The notes under the pieces are model-generated. The model was not told where the DNA came from, did not search any database, and saw only the letters and a list, made by a program, of their open reading frames with translations. The position numbers and the translations under genes were made by a program. From Hordeum vulgare subsp. vulgare (taxonomy: Eukaryota; Streptophyta; Magnoliopsida; Poales; Poaceae), in NCBI RefSeq assembly GCF_904849725.1, contig NC_058520.1, positions 400,285,993 to 400,349,992 on the forward strand: a stretch of DNA of 64,000 bases, read 5' to 3'. This document shows, in pieces, positions 20,759 through 31,900 of this stretch. Within the stretch, counting starts at the first letter, position 1; each line of letters begins with the position of its first letter.

Positions 20759-23700
20759 TGTCGGGACCCCGATCCTAATCCATACGAATCTAGCCTGTAA
20801 CACATCGCATCCCTTTGTGGTCTCACGCACGGTTAACTCCACGGCTGCAGCCTTACCTTAGCCGGGACCGTTTGCGTCTTTTGACTCACGTATGCGATAG
20901 TATCACTAGCAATCCAATGTCAAAGAACCCGGATCGACATGTCTAGTCATAAACCAAAGTGGCAGTAGCGCACAAGGACAGGCATACATGACCCAACAAA
21001 GCAGGTGTCGGTCAACGGCGAATGTAGACGAGTCGTAGCAAGCTACAAGGACTCCATTACATCGCGTGACATTTCCCCAAAGGGGACAGACACAGCAGCT
21101 AAGAAGGACACATGCCGGTCAACCAATGTGTCCGGAGCAGTAGCGAACTACCAAGGCTCGTTGGATCACAAAGGGGCATTTCCTTGTAAGGAGTGCTACT
21201 AAAGTTCACGACTAGGTATTCGAACCCCATACATAACAGGTAAGACACAGTACGCATGGCATACCGATATGTATAGATACATCGATGGCATCACAACATA
21301 ACCATAAACATACAAGCTTTATTTAAGAGGCTCGGAAGAGCCACACTCATAATATTACACATTAAGGGTCTCACGACCCATAATAGCAGTCATACAATAC
21401 AAGCCAGCGGAAGAGTTATAAACTGTCTGGGTAGAGACACGTCAACTAGTAGGCACGTGGCCTGACTATACTACAGAGCCGACGTAGGCCAGATCGTAGC
21501 TGGGACACCAGCTACTCGTCGTCGTCGATGTCTATGAAGAACCCTCCGTTAGGGTCATTAGAAACCTCTGCAACATTTATTAAGCAAACATGAGTACGAA
21601 GGTACTCAGCAAGACATTAGGAGAACTAACTACTCATGCAAGGTATCAAAAGGTATTGTGGGGTTTCAGGCGGAAAGCCAGCATTTGACTCGTGGCTAGA
21701 CAACTTGCACTTTGAAATTAGTTTTGACAACTTGATTTCTCGCACATGAGTCCACTAACACCACAACAATACACTATCGTGGAATCATACCGTCTCCATA
21801 CGGAAATGACGTCCACGACACTCACGCTTATCTTGACAATTTTATGAGTAGCCATTGAAGTTATCTATGAACAACATATGTCTCCAAGTAGTCCATATCC
21901 GCGGACGCGGCTATTCGAATAGATCATAACCCTGCAGGGGTGTACTTCGTCACACACGCTCTCGCCACTTATCGCCATGTGCACGTCATGCACCTCGGCA
22001 ACCTTCAAGCGGAAGCCCAGCGAGGGAGTCGGCCACGACCGTTAACCACACTAGTACCTAGTCCAGGTTTATCGCCTATCTGAGAGTAACCCGTACGGAA
22101 GTCCGGCCGAGGTTTCCGCCACGGCCTCAAACGATGTGCGCAGGGTTCCCAAGCCCACCATCCGGGTGCCACTTGGTACACTGTGCCACTGCCTACCGCA
22201 TCACGGTCCACCTCTCAGGTCAGCACCATGCACGGCCTCCAGCATTACTATAAACACCAGAAACTACTTGCAACTCCTGGACCGAGTACTACGCGATTAA
22301 TAGGCCGAGCGGGGTCATATTTCAGGGCCCAGCATGTGGTAGTATCTAGTCTTGGATTACATACACGGAACTCAGTTCCTAAGGACGGTTCCAATGAAAC
22401 AACCCACCATGTACTCCTACACAGCCTTTCACCGGTACCTTTACCAAAACAAGTTCAACACACAACCTTTGCTCACCGAACACATTCCACATTTCTGTTC
22501 ATCTCCCAGATGACAGACCATACACAACTCTAAGCATAGCATGCATAGCAGGATAAGGCACATCATAGCTCAAGCAACTACCAGGTATGCTAGGTTGCAA
22601 GGTTTGGCTATTTACTGTGACAAGGTTAAGTCATGCAAAGGAAGTGGGTCCACCTATCGTGGCAAAAGCAGTTGAAGCATTTGATCCTAATATAATAAAT
22701 AGGTGCTGGAGCAAGAACATAGGAGTTATCGGGTTGCTTGCCTTGTTGCTCAGAGGACGAACGATATCCGTCAGACGGATATTGGTGGAATCCGGGAGTG
22801 CGGAGCCTACCGAAATGAATGGCAACATTCAATAACAATCATATGCACTCAAAATGATGCATGAGCATGGCATGACAATGCAAGGTGATAAGTTATTATT
22901 TCCAACATGTAATAGGTTTAGCGTTGATTTGAATCACATTCGAATAGCAATTCAAACGGGTATTTTCGGATATCGGTTTAATTGATTCGACCTGATGCTC
23001 GGTTCATCTTGATGTTAACATGCAAGAATTGTCATGTTATGATACTAATTTGTATCTAGGGCAGTGTGTGATCATTGCATATATAATGAAATTTGAATAT
23101 TTTTGCAAATTCCATTTATAAGGTGATTAAAGAATTGAATTATTCCTTATTTCACAATTTAGGGTTCTGTAACTTTTTCAAAGATAGTTGAAAATATCAT
23201 AATCAGAATCCTTGAATTTTTCTGATACTTTTTCATATATAAATTATTTTCATTGGAGTTACAAATTAATTTCTATGATTTTTACAAATTTTAGCAATTT
23301 CCTGAATTAGTTTTAAACTGGAAATTCTATTTATTGCATCAGGCTGACGTCAGCAGGTCAGCCGACCTGTGCAGGTCAAACCTGACAGGGGGGCCCCACT
23401 GGTCAGCCTCTCTGGGACTAATCCCGCGCTGACCAGCCCCTAATTGGGGTTTGACCAGGCGTGGGGCCCTCTGGCAGCGACTGAGGGGAGGGCGATTACG
23501 CCCTAATGGTCGGCCACGTCGACGCCCACAGGAGGGTGGTCGCCAGCGACCAGACCCGCGGCGGAGGGCTCGCCGGAGGCGACCTAGACGGCGCTGCACA
23601 GCACCAAAACGCACGCGGTTGGTAGCTACAGCAAGCTCGCGAAGTGGCCGATCTGGCAGGACCATCTGGGAAGGCTAGGGTCGCCGGAAGAGGCGTCGGC

Positions 23701-24899
23701 GACGAGCCGGAGCGGCGGCCGAAGCTCGGGCGTCATCGGGGGCTTTGAATCAGAGGGATCTACGCTCAGTTCTTAGCTGCTACGGCATCTACGCGTCGTC
23801 CTGGAGCTGCTGGTGCCCTCGGAAGGACGAGCTGATCATCGAAGGGCTACCGGCGACGAGCGGCAGCGGCGGTCCTCGTCGGGCTCCGGTGAAACTAGGG
23901 CTAGAGGAGGGGATCGAGGGGGAAAACTTAGGGGAAACGACCGCATGCTCACGGGGAGTGCAGAGCAGAGCTTAGACGGCTCGGGGAAGGCCTGGGGGCG
24001 ACGAATCGACGGGAGAGGTCCGGCGGCCGGAGGTGGAAGACGACGGCGTTGCGGGCGTTGCAGGGCTCGAGGAAGCTTCGGCTTCTGCAGAGATGACCAG
24101 GGCGACGAGGCGGAGCTAATGGCGTGCTCTGGGAGGGGATCCTATGGCCAGGGGCACGGGCAGCTCGAGCTCGAGCTCGGCTCTAATGGCGGCAGCAAGG
24201 AGGGGGAGGAGATCCGGGCGGAGGAGGAGAACCGAGGCGGGGAATGGATAGGGGAGGCTCTGGGGAGCTTATCCCCGTCGTCGCCAGCACGAACCGGCGG
24301 CCAGGCAGGCACGCAGGTGCGTGGCCGCGCCGGAGGAGGCGGCGGCCACCTCCTGCTGCCTACTGGTGCGAGGGAGGGGACGAGCGGGGAGATGGGCCGG
24401 GCCAGGCTTGGGCGACAGGTAAGCTTTTTCCCATTTTCTCTGTTTTTGTTTTTCTGTTTTGCTAATTATTGTATTGATAATTAATTCAGCTCCAAAACAA
24501 AAAGTAAAAACTATTTTAGACCTCCTGAAATATTTGTTATAATATCCCCACTCATTTCCAAGGTTTTCAACATTTTTGGAAAATTATAGTTTCTGATTTC
24601 AATTTTTAAATTTGAAACCAGTGGCTTTTGCATTTATTTAAAATGCTTAAAGTGTCAAGAAAATAGTTTTCTCCAATGCTCATTTACTTTCATGATTTAT
24701 CAGAAAGTTTGAACATTTCTTGAGGCCATTTTGGGTTCATTGATTTTGAACTAGTTTGAAATTTCCTTTAATTGAAATGGTGGCTAGGGTTTTGAGTTTT
24801 TCCTTTGCCACTTTGTTGTTTTTGTTGAAACTTCTTAGATGCAAATGCAAAGAAGACATGAGCACAATGCTATCTTGCTTAATGGTTAGGGATGTGACA
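20759..24899 (-). mobile_element. Solo LTR 1 of family E, 4.1 kb
   Basis: The minus-strand terminus TGTCACATCCCTAACC starts at 24899 and the LTR ends GGATCGGGGTCCCGACA at 20759, with TSD ACACA. It is nearly identical along its length to 40748-44878 and more distantly related to the LTR of the full element at 48508-52718. No internal E sequence is attached, so it arose by LTR-LTR recombination. An AATAAA signal lies near the inverse of 21315. The GC-rich part (23340-24410) contains long ORFs on both strands that I regard as composition effects. Confidence 0.92.
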
Positions 24900-24904
24900 A
24901 CACA

Positions 24905-25247
24905 AAGCAAAACTCAAGACTAAAACACTAAGACTTTTAAATCTACTAGAGAAAGAGAAAACTGAAAAAGGAAAACTAAAACAAAGGTAAAGGCAAAAGA
25001 TGTGATGGTGATACGATACCGGGGCAACTCCCCCAAGCTTGGCACAAGCCAAGGGGATTTCCCATACCCATGTTCAGTTGGCTTCCTTTGGTGGTGATGG
25101 TGGTGGAGTTGTTGCAATCTTTGACTCCAAGAGGGCCATTAATCTTTGATTTATACCTTGGAGATCTGCGATATGTTTTCTAGCAAAATAACTTCACGAG
25201 TGAGACAAGTATTGCGAGCACGAGTTTTTTCACAAAATCTCAAGAGT
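24905..25247 (-). other. A2 3' internal region, continued
   Basis: It resumes the A2 sequence after the E solo LTR. A His-rich run (CACCACCATCACCACC on the minus strand, about 25110-25090) and the CAAGCTTGGGGGAG motif at about 25030 match A1 around 6475-6550. This covers the tail of the post-integrase ORF. Confidence 0.65.
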
Positions 25248-25760
25248 TCAATCAAGGATGGAGACAGTAGGTGGAGGTAGGGTTGCAAGGAAATCCACTT
25301 CCTCAACTTCTTCCCTGTTGAGCACAGATTGGACTTCGTCCCACGCCTGATTCCTCTCCTTGGTTTTGCCCTTGGTTTCTTTAGGTAGCCTTTCCTTAGC
25401 CTCCATGACCTCCATCCTTTTCAGACCAGCACTTACTTCTCCATAAACTTGAGGGAGATTGTTCTCCCCCACAGATTCCTGAGATGAGATCTTGCTCTAA
25501 ATCTTCGGCAGAAAACAGGCTCGAAACGAAAAATAGAGGAAATATGTGTGATGCAGGGGTCAGACCAAACGGGAGTATATATAATGATTTTTTCAGACCA
25601 GAAGGAGTATCCTGCACGAAAACAGAGTCCGGGAGGCGCACGAGGTGGCCACAAGCCCTCCCGGCGCGGCCAGGGGGTGGGCCCGTGCCGTGCAGGTATG
25701 TCACCTCCTTGCGCATTTTCCGGACTACTTCCATTTTTTGTATTTTTCAAATAATCCAAA
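25248..25760 (-). pseudogene. Post-integrase ORF region of A2
   Basis: Minus-strand frames 25734-25396 and 25472-25248 overlap here. The second reads GEVSAGLKRMEVMEAKERLP followed by KETKGKTKERNQAWDEVQSV, a charged, helix-prone segment. It follows a GC-rich block (25640-25700) like the one at 3134-3215. By position it is the A2 counterpart of the ORF at 6116-6510, but the two are poorly conserved with each other here. Function unknown. Confidence 0.4.
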
Positions 25761-25795
25761 ACAGAGAAAATTTCCTACTGGAAAAGTTTTGGACT

Positions 25796-26968
25796 CTATT
25801 TTCTTACCGAATCACATACCTCTTCGTTTTCGGAGTCTGAAACAGGCTGATAAATATCCCTTAGGTATTCTTCTGGAGTTATGGTATTGATAATATTGCT
25901 TTCAACATTTATGGGAGTACCTGAGATATAATGCTTGATTCTCTGCCCATTTACAACTCTCGGACAATTACCTTCCGTGTTGTTGATCTTGATAGCACCG
26001 GAACAATATACTTCCTCAACAACATAGGGACCTTCCCATTTAGAGAGAAGCTTGCCTGCAAAGAATCTTAAACGAGAGTTATATAGCAAGACATAGTCAC
26101 CTACATTGAACTCACGCTTTTGTATCCTCTTATCATGCCACCTCTTAACCTTTTCCTTGAACAACTTGGCATTCTCATATGCCTGAGTTCTCCATTCATC
26201 AAGCGAGCTAATATCAAAAAACCTCTTCTCACCGGCAAGTTTGAAATCAAAGTTGAGCTCTTTGATTGCCCAATAAGCTTTATGCTCTAGCTCAAGAGGT
26301 AAATGACATGCTTTACCGTACACCATTTTTTACGGAGACATGCCCATGGGATTCTTATAGGCAGTTCTATAAGCCCACAGTGCATCATCGAGCTTCTTAG
26401 GCCAATTCTTTCTAGACCTGTTGACAGTCTTTTGCAGAATTAGTTTAATCTCTCTGTTGCTTAGCTCTACTTGACCACTCGATTGAGGGTGATAGGGAGA
26501 CGCAATTCTATGGTTGACATCGTACTTAGCAAGCGTTTTACGGAAAGCACCATGAATGAAGTATGAACCATCGTCGGTCATTAGATATCTAGGGACTCCA
26601 AATCTAGGGAAGATAACTTCTTTCAGCATCCTGATAGGAGTGTTGTGATCAACACTACTAGTGGGGATAGCTTCTACCCACTTAGTGACGTAATCAACAG
26701 CAACTAGGATATGAGTATACCCGTTGGATTTTGGAAAAGGTCCCATATAATCAAAGCCCTAGACATCAAATGGTTCAATGACAAGTAAATAGTTCATAGG
26801 CATTTCCTGACGTTTGCTAATATTACCTATTCTTTGACATTCGTCACAAGACAAGACAAACTTACAGGCATCCTTGAAGAGAGTGGGCCAATAGAAACCT
26901 GATTGCAATACCTTGTGTGCAGTTCTATCTCCCGCATGGTGTCCTCCATAGGCCTCGGGGTGACACTT
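25796..26968 (-). pseudogene. A2 integrase, same frame as RT but with nonsense codons
   Basis: This frame is continuous with the RT/RNase H ORF but for three stops: TAG 26971-26969, TAG 26761-26759 (from a Trp codon) and TAA 26332-26330 (from a Tyr codon). It carries the HHCC zinc region (HHAGDRTAHK, CDECQRIGNI), the DD acids in [11 protein letters not shown] and [10 protein letters not shown], and Glu in [13 protein letters not shown], so all three catalytic acids are present. The C-terminal part (26326-25799) has MVYGKACHLPLELEHKAYW and FNVGDYVLLYNSRLRFF. The enzyme would insert cDNA into the genome. The nonsense codons make it inactive unless read through. Confidence 0.9.
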
Positions 26969-28756
26969 CTATAGGATATGTCCCTGTTCATGTTCAGGTA
27001 CACAACATCTAATAACACCATCTACTCCTTCGTTATAAAGGTGAGGATCATCCCAAAAGTAATGTCTCAAGTCAAAGAAGAATTTCTTCTTTTGCTGGTA
27101 CGTGAAACTAGGTGGTATGTATTTGGCAACGATATAGTTTGCATAATCAGCATACCATGGTGCACTACGTGAAGCATTGATGACATTCAGTTGCTCACCG
27201 AGAAAGCTATCATCAATAGGTTGTGGGTCATCAAGAACGTTCTCCAACCTAGACAAGTTATCTGCTACTGGGTTATCAGCACCCTTTCTGTCAACAACGT
27301 GCAAATCAAATTCTTGTAGCAAGAGAACCCATCTGATAAGTCTAGGTTTAGCGTCTTTCTTCTCCATGAGGTACTTAATAGCAGCATGATCAGTGTGAAT
27401 AGTGACTTTGGAATCAACTATGTAAGACCTAAACTTTTCACATGCAAACACAACTGCTAAAAGTTCCTTCTCCGTAGTAGCATAGTTTCTTTGGGCACTC
27501 TCTAGAGTTTTAGTAGCGTAGTGAATAACATTCAACTTCTTATCGACTCTTTGCCCTAGAATAGCACCAACAGCATGATCACTAGCATCACACATGATTT
27601 CATAAGGTAAGTTCCAATCAGGTGGTTGAACAATAGGTGCAATTATCAAAGCCCTCTTAAGTATTTCGAAGGCTTCCTCACAATCATCGTCAAAAACAAA
27701 AGGAATATCCTTTTGCAAGAGATAGGTAAGAGGCCTAGAAATCTTAGAGAAGTCTCTAATGAACCTTCTATAGAAAGTAGCATGACCAAGGAAACTTCTT
27801 ATACCTTTGATATCTGTGGGGTATGGCATTTTCTCGATTGCATCAACCTTAGCCTTATCAACTTCAATACCTCTTTCAGAAATTTTATGTCCTAAGACGA
27901 TGCCTTCATTAACCATGAAGTGGCACTTCTCCCAATTCAAGACAAGATTGGTGTCTTTACATCTCTGTAAGACTCGATCAAGGTTGTTGAGGCAATCATC
28001 AAAAGAAGACCCGTAAACGGAAAAGTCATCCATGAAAACCTCGACAATCTTTTCACAGAAGTCAGAGAATATAGCCATCATACATCTTTGAAAGGTGGCA
28101 GGTGCATTACATAAGCCAAAAGGCATATGTCTATAACCAAAGGTACCGAAAGGGCAGGTGAAAGTGGTTTTCTCCTGATCAAATTGTGCAACTGGTATTT
28201 GGGAGAAACCAGAATAACCGTCTAAAAAGCATAAGTGTGTGTGTTTAGACAGCCTTTCTAGCATTTGGTCGATAAAAGGCAGAGGGTAATGATCTTTCCT
28301 AGTGGCTTTATTCAGTTTCCTAAAATCGATCACCATCCTATAGCCAGTAATAATCCTCTGTGGGATCAATTCATCCTTATCATTAGGGACAACGGTAATG
28401 CCTCCCTTCTTAGGGACGCAATGCACCGGACTCACCCAATCGCTATGAGCAACATGATAGATAATACCTGCTTCCAGGAGCTTTAGTATTTCTTTTCTTA
28501 CTACTTCTTTCATCTTAGGATTCAATCTCCTTTGATGATCAGCAACTGGTTTGAAATCAGGATCAGTTTTAATCTTGTGCTGGCATAGAGTAGTACTAAT
28601 GCCCTTAAGATCATCAAGAGTATATCCAATAGCAGCAAGGTGCTTCCTCAGAGTTTTTAGCAACTTCTTTTCTTCATGCTCTGAGAGGCTAGCACTAATA
28701 ATAACAGGATATATCTCTTTTTCATCTAGATAAGCATACTTAAGAGTATGTGGCAA
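26969..28756 (-). CDS. pol: A2 pol: reverse transcriptase and RNase H, 595-codon open frame
   Basis: The frame has RT from about residue 76 ([15 protein letters not shown]), [20 protein letters not shown] near 140-158, [20 protein letters not shown] near 204-222, and the catalytic box FMDD at 241-244. RNase H follows with Asp390 ([11 protein letters not shown]), the Glu of [10 protein letters not shown] near 429, and Asp456 ([11 protein letters not shown]). The linker [19 protein letters not shown] leads toward integrase. FMDD in place of YLDD is typical of Athila-type elements. The upstream codon 28759-28757 is TAG and a one-base frameshift near 28790 separates it from protease, so the full polyprotein is broken although these domains look intact. 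Confidence 0.93.
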   Translation of the reverse strand: MPHTLKYAYLDEKEIYPVIISASLSEHEEKKLLKTLRKHLAAIGYTLDDLKGISTTLCQHKIKTDPDFKPVADHQRRLNPKMKEVVRKEILKLLEAGIIYHVAHSDWVSPVHCVPKKGGITVVPNDKDELIPQRIITGYRMVIDFRKLNKATRKDHYPLPFIDQMLERLSKHTHLCFLDGYSGFSQIPVAQFDQEKTTFTCPFGTFGYRHMPFGLCNAPATFQRCMMAIFSDFCEKIVEVFMDDFSVYGSSFDDCLNNLDRVLQRCKDTNLVLNWEKCHFMVNEGIVLGHKISERGIEVDKAKVDAIEKMPYPTDIKGIRSFLGHATFYRRFIRDFSKISRPLTYLLQKDIPFVFDDDCEEAFEILKRALIIAPIVQPPDWNLPYEIMCDASDHAVGAILGQRVDKKLNVIHYATKTLESAQRNYATTEKELLAVVFACEKFRSYIVDSKVTIHTDHAAIKYLMEKKDAKPRLIRWVLLLQEFDLHVVDRKGADNPVADNLSRLENVLDDPQPIDDSFLGEQLNVINASRSAPWYADYANYIVAKYIPPSFTYQQKKKFFFDLRHYFWDDPHLYNEGVDGVIRCCVPEHEQGHIL

Positions 28757-29580
28757 CTATTTAAGATCGAACACAGGATCACCCTTTGGTGGGGTGGATC
28801 CCCAAGCAGTTCAACAGGCAAGTTATTCTTAAGGATAGGATATTGTTCTAAGACAACTCTATCTATCTCATCCCTTTCATCCATATGCATATCATTTTCA
28901 TGTTCAAGCAAGTATTGCTCTAAGGGATCAGTAGGAGGCACGGCAATAGATGCTAAGGCAATAGTTTCATCCCTACTAGGCAACTCTTTATCATGAGGTT
29001 GTCTACCAAACTTGGAGAAATTGAACTCATGTGACACACCTTCAAAGCCAATAGTGACAGTTTGCTTCTCACAGTCAATATGAGCATCGACGGTATTGAG
29101 AACAGGTCTGCCAAATATGATGGGACAAAAGCTATCTTGTGAAGTAGCAAGAACGAGGAAATCAGCAGGATACTTTGTTTTACCACACAAGACTTCAACA
29201 TCCCTAACAGTTCCCACAGGGAAGATAGTATCTCTATTGGCAAGCTGAATAATGACATCAATAGGCTCTATCTCAACATGTGCAATCTCGTCTTTAATTT
29301 CATCATATAAGGATTGAGGTATTGCACTAACACTAGCACCCACGTCACATAAACCATGATAGCAATGATCTCCTATCTTAAAAGAAACAACAGGCGTGCC
29401 AACATCATGCCTATGTTTGTCTCTAGCATGAGGTTTAGCAATTCTAGCAGCATCTTCACAGAAGTGAATATTATGTCCCTCAACATCGTCGGACAGAAGA
29501 TCTTTGATAATAGCAATGCTAGGCTCAACTCTAAATTTCTCAGGGGGTGTAGGTGTTCTAATATAGCCTCTACGTATCAC
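28726..29580 (-). pseudogene. A2 aspartic protease and linker
   Basis: The 284-codon frame contains GDHCYHGLCDVGASVSAIP, where the retropepsin active site Asp-Thr/Ser-Gly reads Asp-Val-Gly, then FLVLATSQDSFCPIIFGRP, the conserved hydrophobic-G-R/D region. The tail (ILKNNLPVELLGDPP) precedes RT; at about 28790 a one-base loss shifts the frame. A one-base gain near 29596 separates it from gag. The odd Val beside the catalytic Asp, if real for this family, is seen here directly. Confidence 0.8.
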
Positions 29581-29590
29581 AGTTGAAGCT

Positions 29591-30567
29591 TTACAAATGA
29601 TCCTTTATCCTAACAGGGAAAGGTGGTTTCTCAATGTAAGCACTGGGAACCACAGGATCATTATAGGCAATGACTTTCTCTTCAACTAGAGTGGGTTTAA
29701 CTACATTAACTTCTAAAGGAGGATGAAATTTAAACCACTTCTCTTCAGGGAGATCAATATGAGCAGCAAAGGATTCACACAGTGAAGTTACCATCTCAGA
29801 GTCAAGTCCATACTTAGCGCTAAAGTCACAAAAAGTATTTGTCTCAACAAAGGATTTAACGCAATCAAACGTGAAATTCATACCTGACTCCTTACCTTCT
29901 TCAAGCTCCCAATCTTCAGAGTTGCGTTTAATTCTCTCCAATAAATTCCATTTGAAGTCAATATCTCTCTTCATAAAAGAACCAGTACAAGAAGTGTCAA
30001 GCATGGTGCGATCATCATGAGAAAGCCGAGCATAGAAGTTCTGAATGATAAGTTCTCTCGAGAGCTCATGATTGGGGCATGAATATAGCACTAATTTAAG
30101 CCTCCCCAAGCTTGAGTGATGCTTTCTCTGTCACGAGGCCAAAAATTATAAATATAATTCCGATCACGATGTACTAAATGCATAGGATAAAACTTTTGAT
30201 GAAATTCCAATTTCAACCGATTGTAGTCCCATGATCCAGTATCATCACATAGCCTATACCATGTCAACGCCTTATCCATTAAAGATAAAGGAAAGACCTA
30301 CTTCTTGACCTCATCCTCGGGCAAACCTACAAGCTTAAATAAACCACAAACTTCATCTACATAGATTAGATGCAAGTATGGATGTGATGTTCCATCTCCT
30401 GTAGAAGGATTAGCCAGCAGTTTCTCAAGCATACCCAAAGGAAATTCAAAGCAAATATTTTCAGTAGGTGCAGCAGGTCGAGGAGCAACTCTTTGTGCTT
30501 CCGTTCGAGGTGAAGATACCCCGAACAAGCCCCTCAAAGGATTAGTATCCATAACGACAAGTGACAA
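29591..30567 (-). pseudogene. A2 gag
   Basis: Three frames together cover the gag: 30567-30298 (MDTNPLRGLFGVSSPRTEAQ...LFKLVGLPEDEVKK, then TAG), 30297-30091 (ALTWYRLCDDTGSWDYNRLK, FYPMHLVHRDRNYIYNFWPR) and, after a frameshift near 30105, 30109-29591 (ELIIQNFYARLSHDDRTMLD, ESFAAHIDLPEEKWFKFHPP). This is the retrotrans-gag-type capsid domain that packages the RNA. No zinc knuckle is visible, as in many Athila gags. The same protein, more decayed, lies at 17258-17874 and 31573-31900. Confidence 0.85.
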
Positions 30568-30630
30568 TAAATTTCAGCACACTATATGAATGTTTCCTTA
30601 CCAAGTTCCACTTACCAAAGGCGCTTCACT

Positions 30631-30647
30631 CCCCGCCAACGGCGCCA
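30631..30647 (-). other. A2 primer-binding site
   Basis: Minus-strand TGGCGCCGTTGGCGGGG lies 11 nt inside the 5' LTR end. The common plant gypsy PBS of this type ends GCCGGGG, so one base differs. Confidence 0.85.
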
Positions 30648-30658
30648 GACAAGAGTCT

Positions 30659-31572
30659 TGATGACCCACAAGTATAGGGGATCAATCGTAGTCCTTTCAA
30701 TAAGTAAGAGTGTCAAACCCAACGAGGAGCAGAAGTTTCTGACAAGTGGTTTTCAGCAAGGTAAAATCTGCACGCACTGAAATTGTCGGTAACAAGTGAT
30801 TGTGTGGTGAGATGATTCATAGCAAGCAACAAGTAAAAAAAGTAGCAACGGTGCAGCAAAGTGGCCCTATCCCTTTTGTAGCAAGGGACAAGCCTGGACA
30901 AAGTCTTATAGGAGGAAAAGCGCTCCCGAGGACACACGGGAATTTTTGTCATGCTAGATTTCATCATGTTCATATGATTCGCGTTCGTTACTTTGATAGT
31001 TTGATATGTGGGTGGACCGGCGCTTGGGTACTGCCCTTACTTGGACAAGCATCCCAGTTATGACTAACCCCTCTCGCAAGCATCCGCCACTACAAAAGAA
31101 GAATTAAGACAAAAATTGGTTCTGCTCAAGTTCCGCCTCGTGGCGGCGGCGAATCCAGGAAAAAGCTCCTCCTGGATTTTTTCCTGGACGAAACCCTTCA
31201 TATAGCAGAAGAGGGGGGCCAGTGGGCCCACACGCTGCCCACAAGCCCCCTTGGCGCGGCCAAGGGGGTGGCCGCGCCAAGCAGGCTTATGGCCACCTGA
31301 TGGCGCCCCTCTGGCGCTTCTTCGGCCCAGTATTTTTTGTAAATCCGAAAAAAATTCCTCGTTGATTTTTATGGCGTTTGGAGTTGCGCAGAATAGGTAT
31401 CTCAACTTTGCTCCACTTTCAGGCCAGAATTCCAGCTGTCGGCATTCTCCCTCTTCATGTAAATCTTGCAAAATAAGAGAGAGAAGGCATAAGAATTGTA
31501 CCGTGAAGTGAAATAACAGCCCAAGAAGCGATAAATATCAACATGAAAACATGATGCAAAATGGACGTATCA
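30659..31572 (-). repeat. A2 5' LTR with internal deletion
   Basis: It is 914 bp against 1525 bp for the 3' LTR. The difference is one block matching 18330-18940, missing at about 31110. Both outer termini are intact, and TSD ATTAT flanks at 31573-31577. The loss probably happened after insertion. It includes the GC-rich inverted repeat at 31213-31300. Confidence 0.9.
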
Positions 31573-31900
31573 ATTATCAATTAATACTCGATTCTTCTTA
31601 TTTTGGTTCCTACATGAAGAGAACTATTGAATTCAAATGGGATCGTTTGCAAAGAATTAAACTGAAATCTGAAGATTGGGAGCTCGACAAAGTTAAAGAG
31701 TGTGGTATAAAGCTTGAGTTTGATTATGTTAAATCTTTTATGGAAAATGATATTTTTTATAAATTTAGCAATAAATATGGGCTTGACTATGAGATAGTAG
31801 CTACTTTATGTGAATCATTTGTCAATCTACCTAAGGAGAAGTGGTTTAGCATCACCCATCTATTTAGAAGTTATTGGAGGAACTTACTGAAGTTCAAGAA
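31573..31900 (+). pseudogene. A1 gag, 3' part, fused to family B sequence
   Basis: It continues the A1 gag after the A2 insertion: FGSYMKRTIEFKWDRLQRIK, then SEDWELDKVKECGIKLEFDY and YGLDYEIVATLCESFVNLPK, each matching the A2 gag. Homology to A ends near 31895-31912, where family B integrase begins in the same frame. Confidence 0.8.

Larger units (their letters stand above)
17875..31572 (-). mobile_element. A2: complete Athila-type Ty3/gypsy retrotransposon, nested in A1
   Basis: The element runs minus-strand from 31572 (TGATACGTCCATTTTGCATC) to 17875 (ending GGGTCATCA), with 5-bp TSD ATTAT. The order is 5' LTR, PBS, gag, protease, RT, RNase H, integrase, post-integrase ORF, long non-coding tract, polypurine tract and 3' LTR. 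It interrupts the gag of the same family A in opposite orientation. Its internal region is split by an E solo LTR at 20759-24899. RT motif FMDDFSVYG and overall arrangement place it with the Athila lineage (established family knowledge). In Triticeae terms it resembles Sabrina/WHAM-like entries, but I cannot verify the name. Confidence 0.9.

Noticed and set aside
22183..22533. 116-codon ORF conserved at 42147-42497 and 51288-50914
   Set aside because: It recurs only because it is part of the E LTR. Conservation equals that of the surrounding LTR and there is no recognisable domain.
23339..23678. Arg/Pro-rich ORFs on both strands
   Set aside because: Overlapping opposite-strand frames in the same GC-rich LTR block; a composition effect.
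23813..24484. 223-codon ORF, and its 219-codon counterpart at 43611-44270
   Set aside because: Both lie antisense in the GC-rich core of family E solo LTRs. The text is low-complexity Gly/Arg/Ser, no domain is visible, and high GC alone lengthens ORFs in several frames here.
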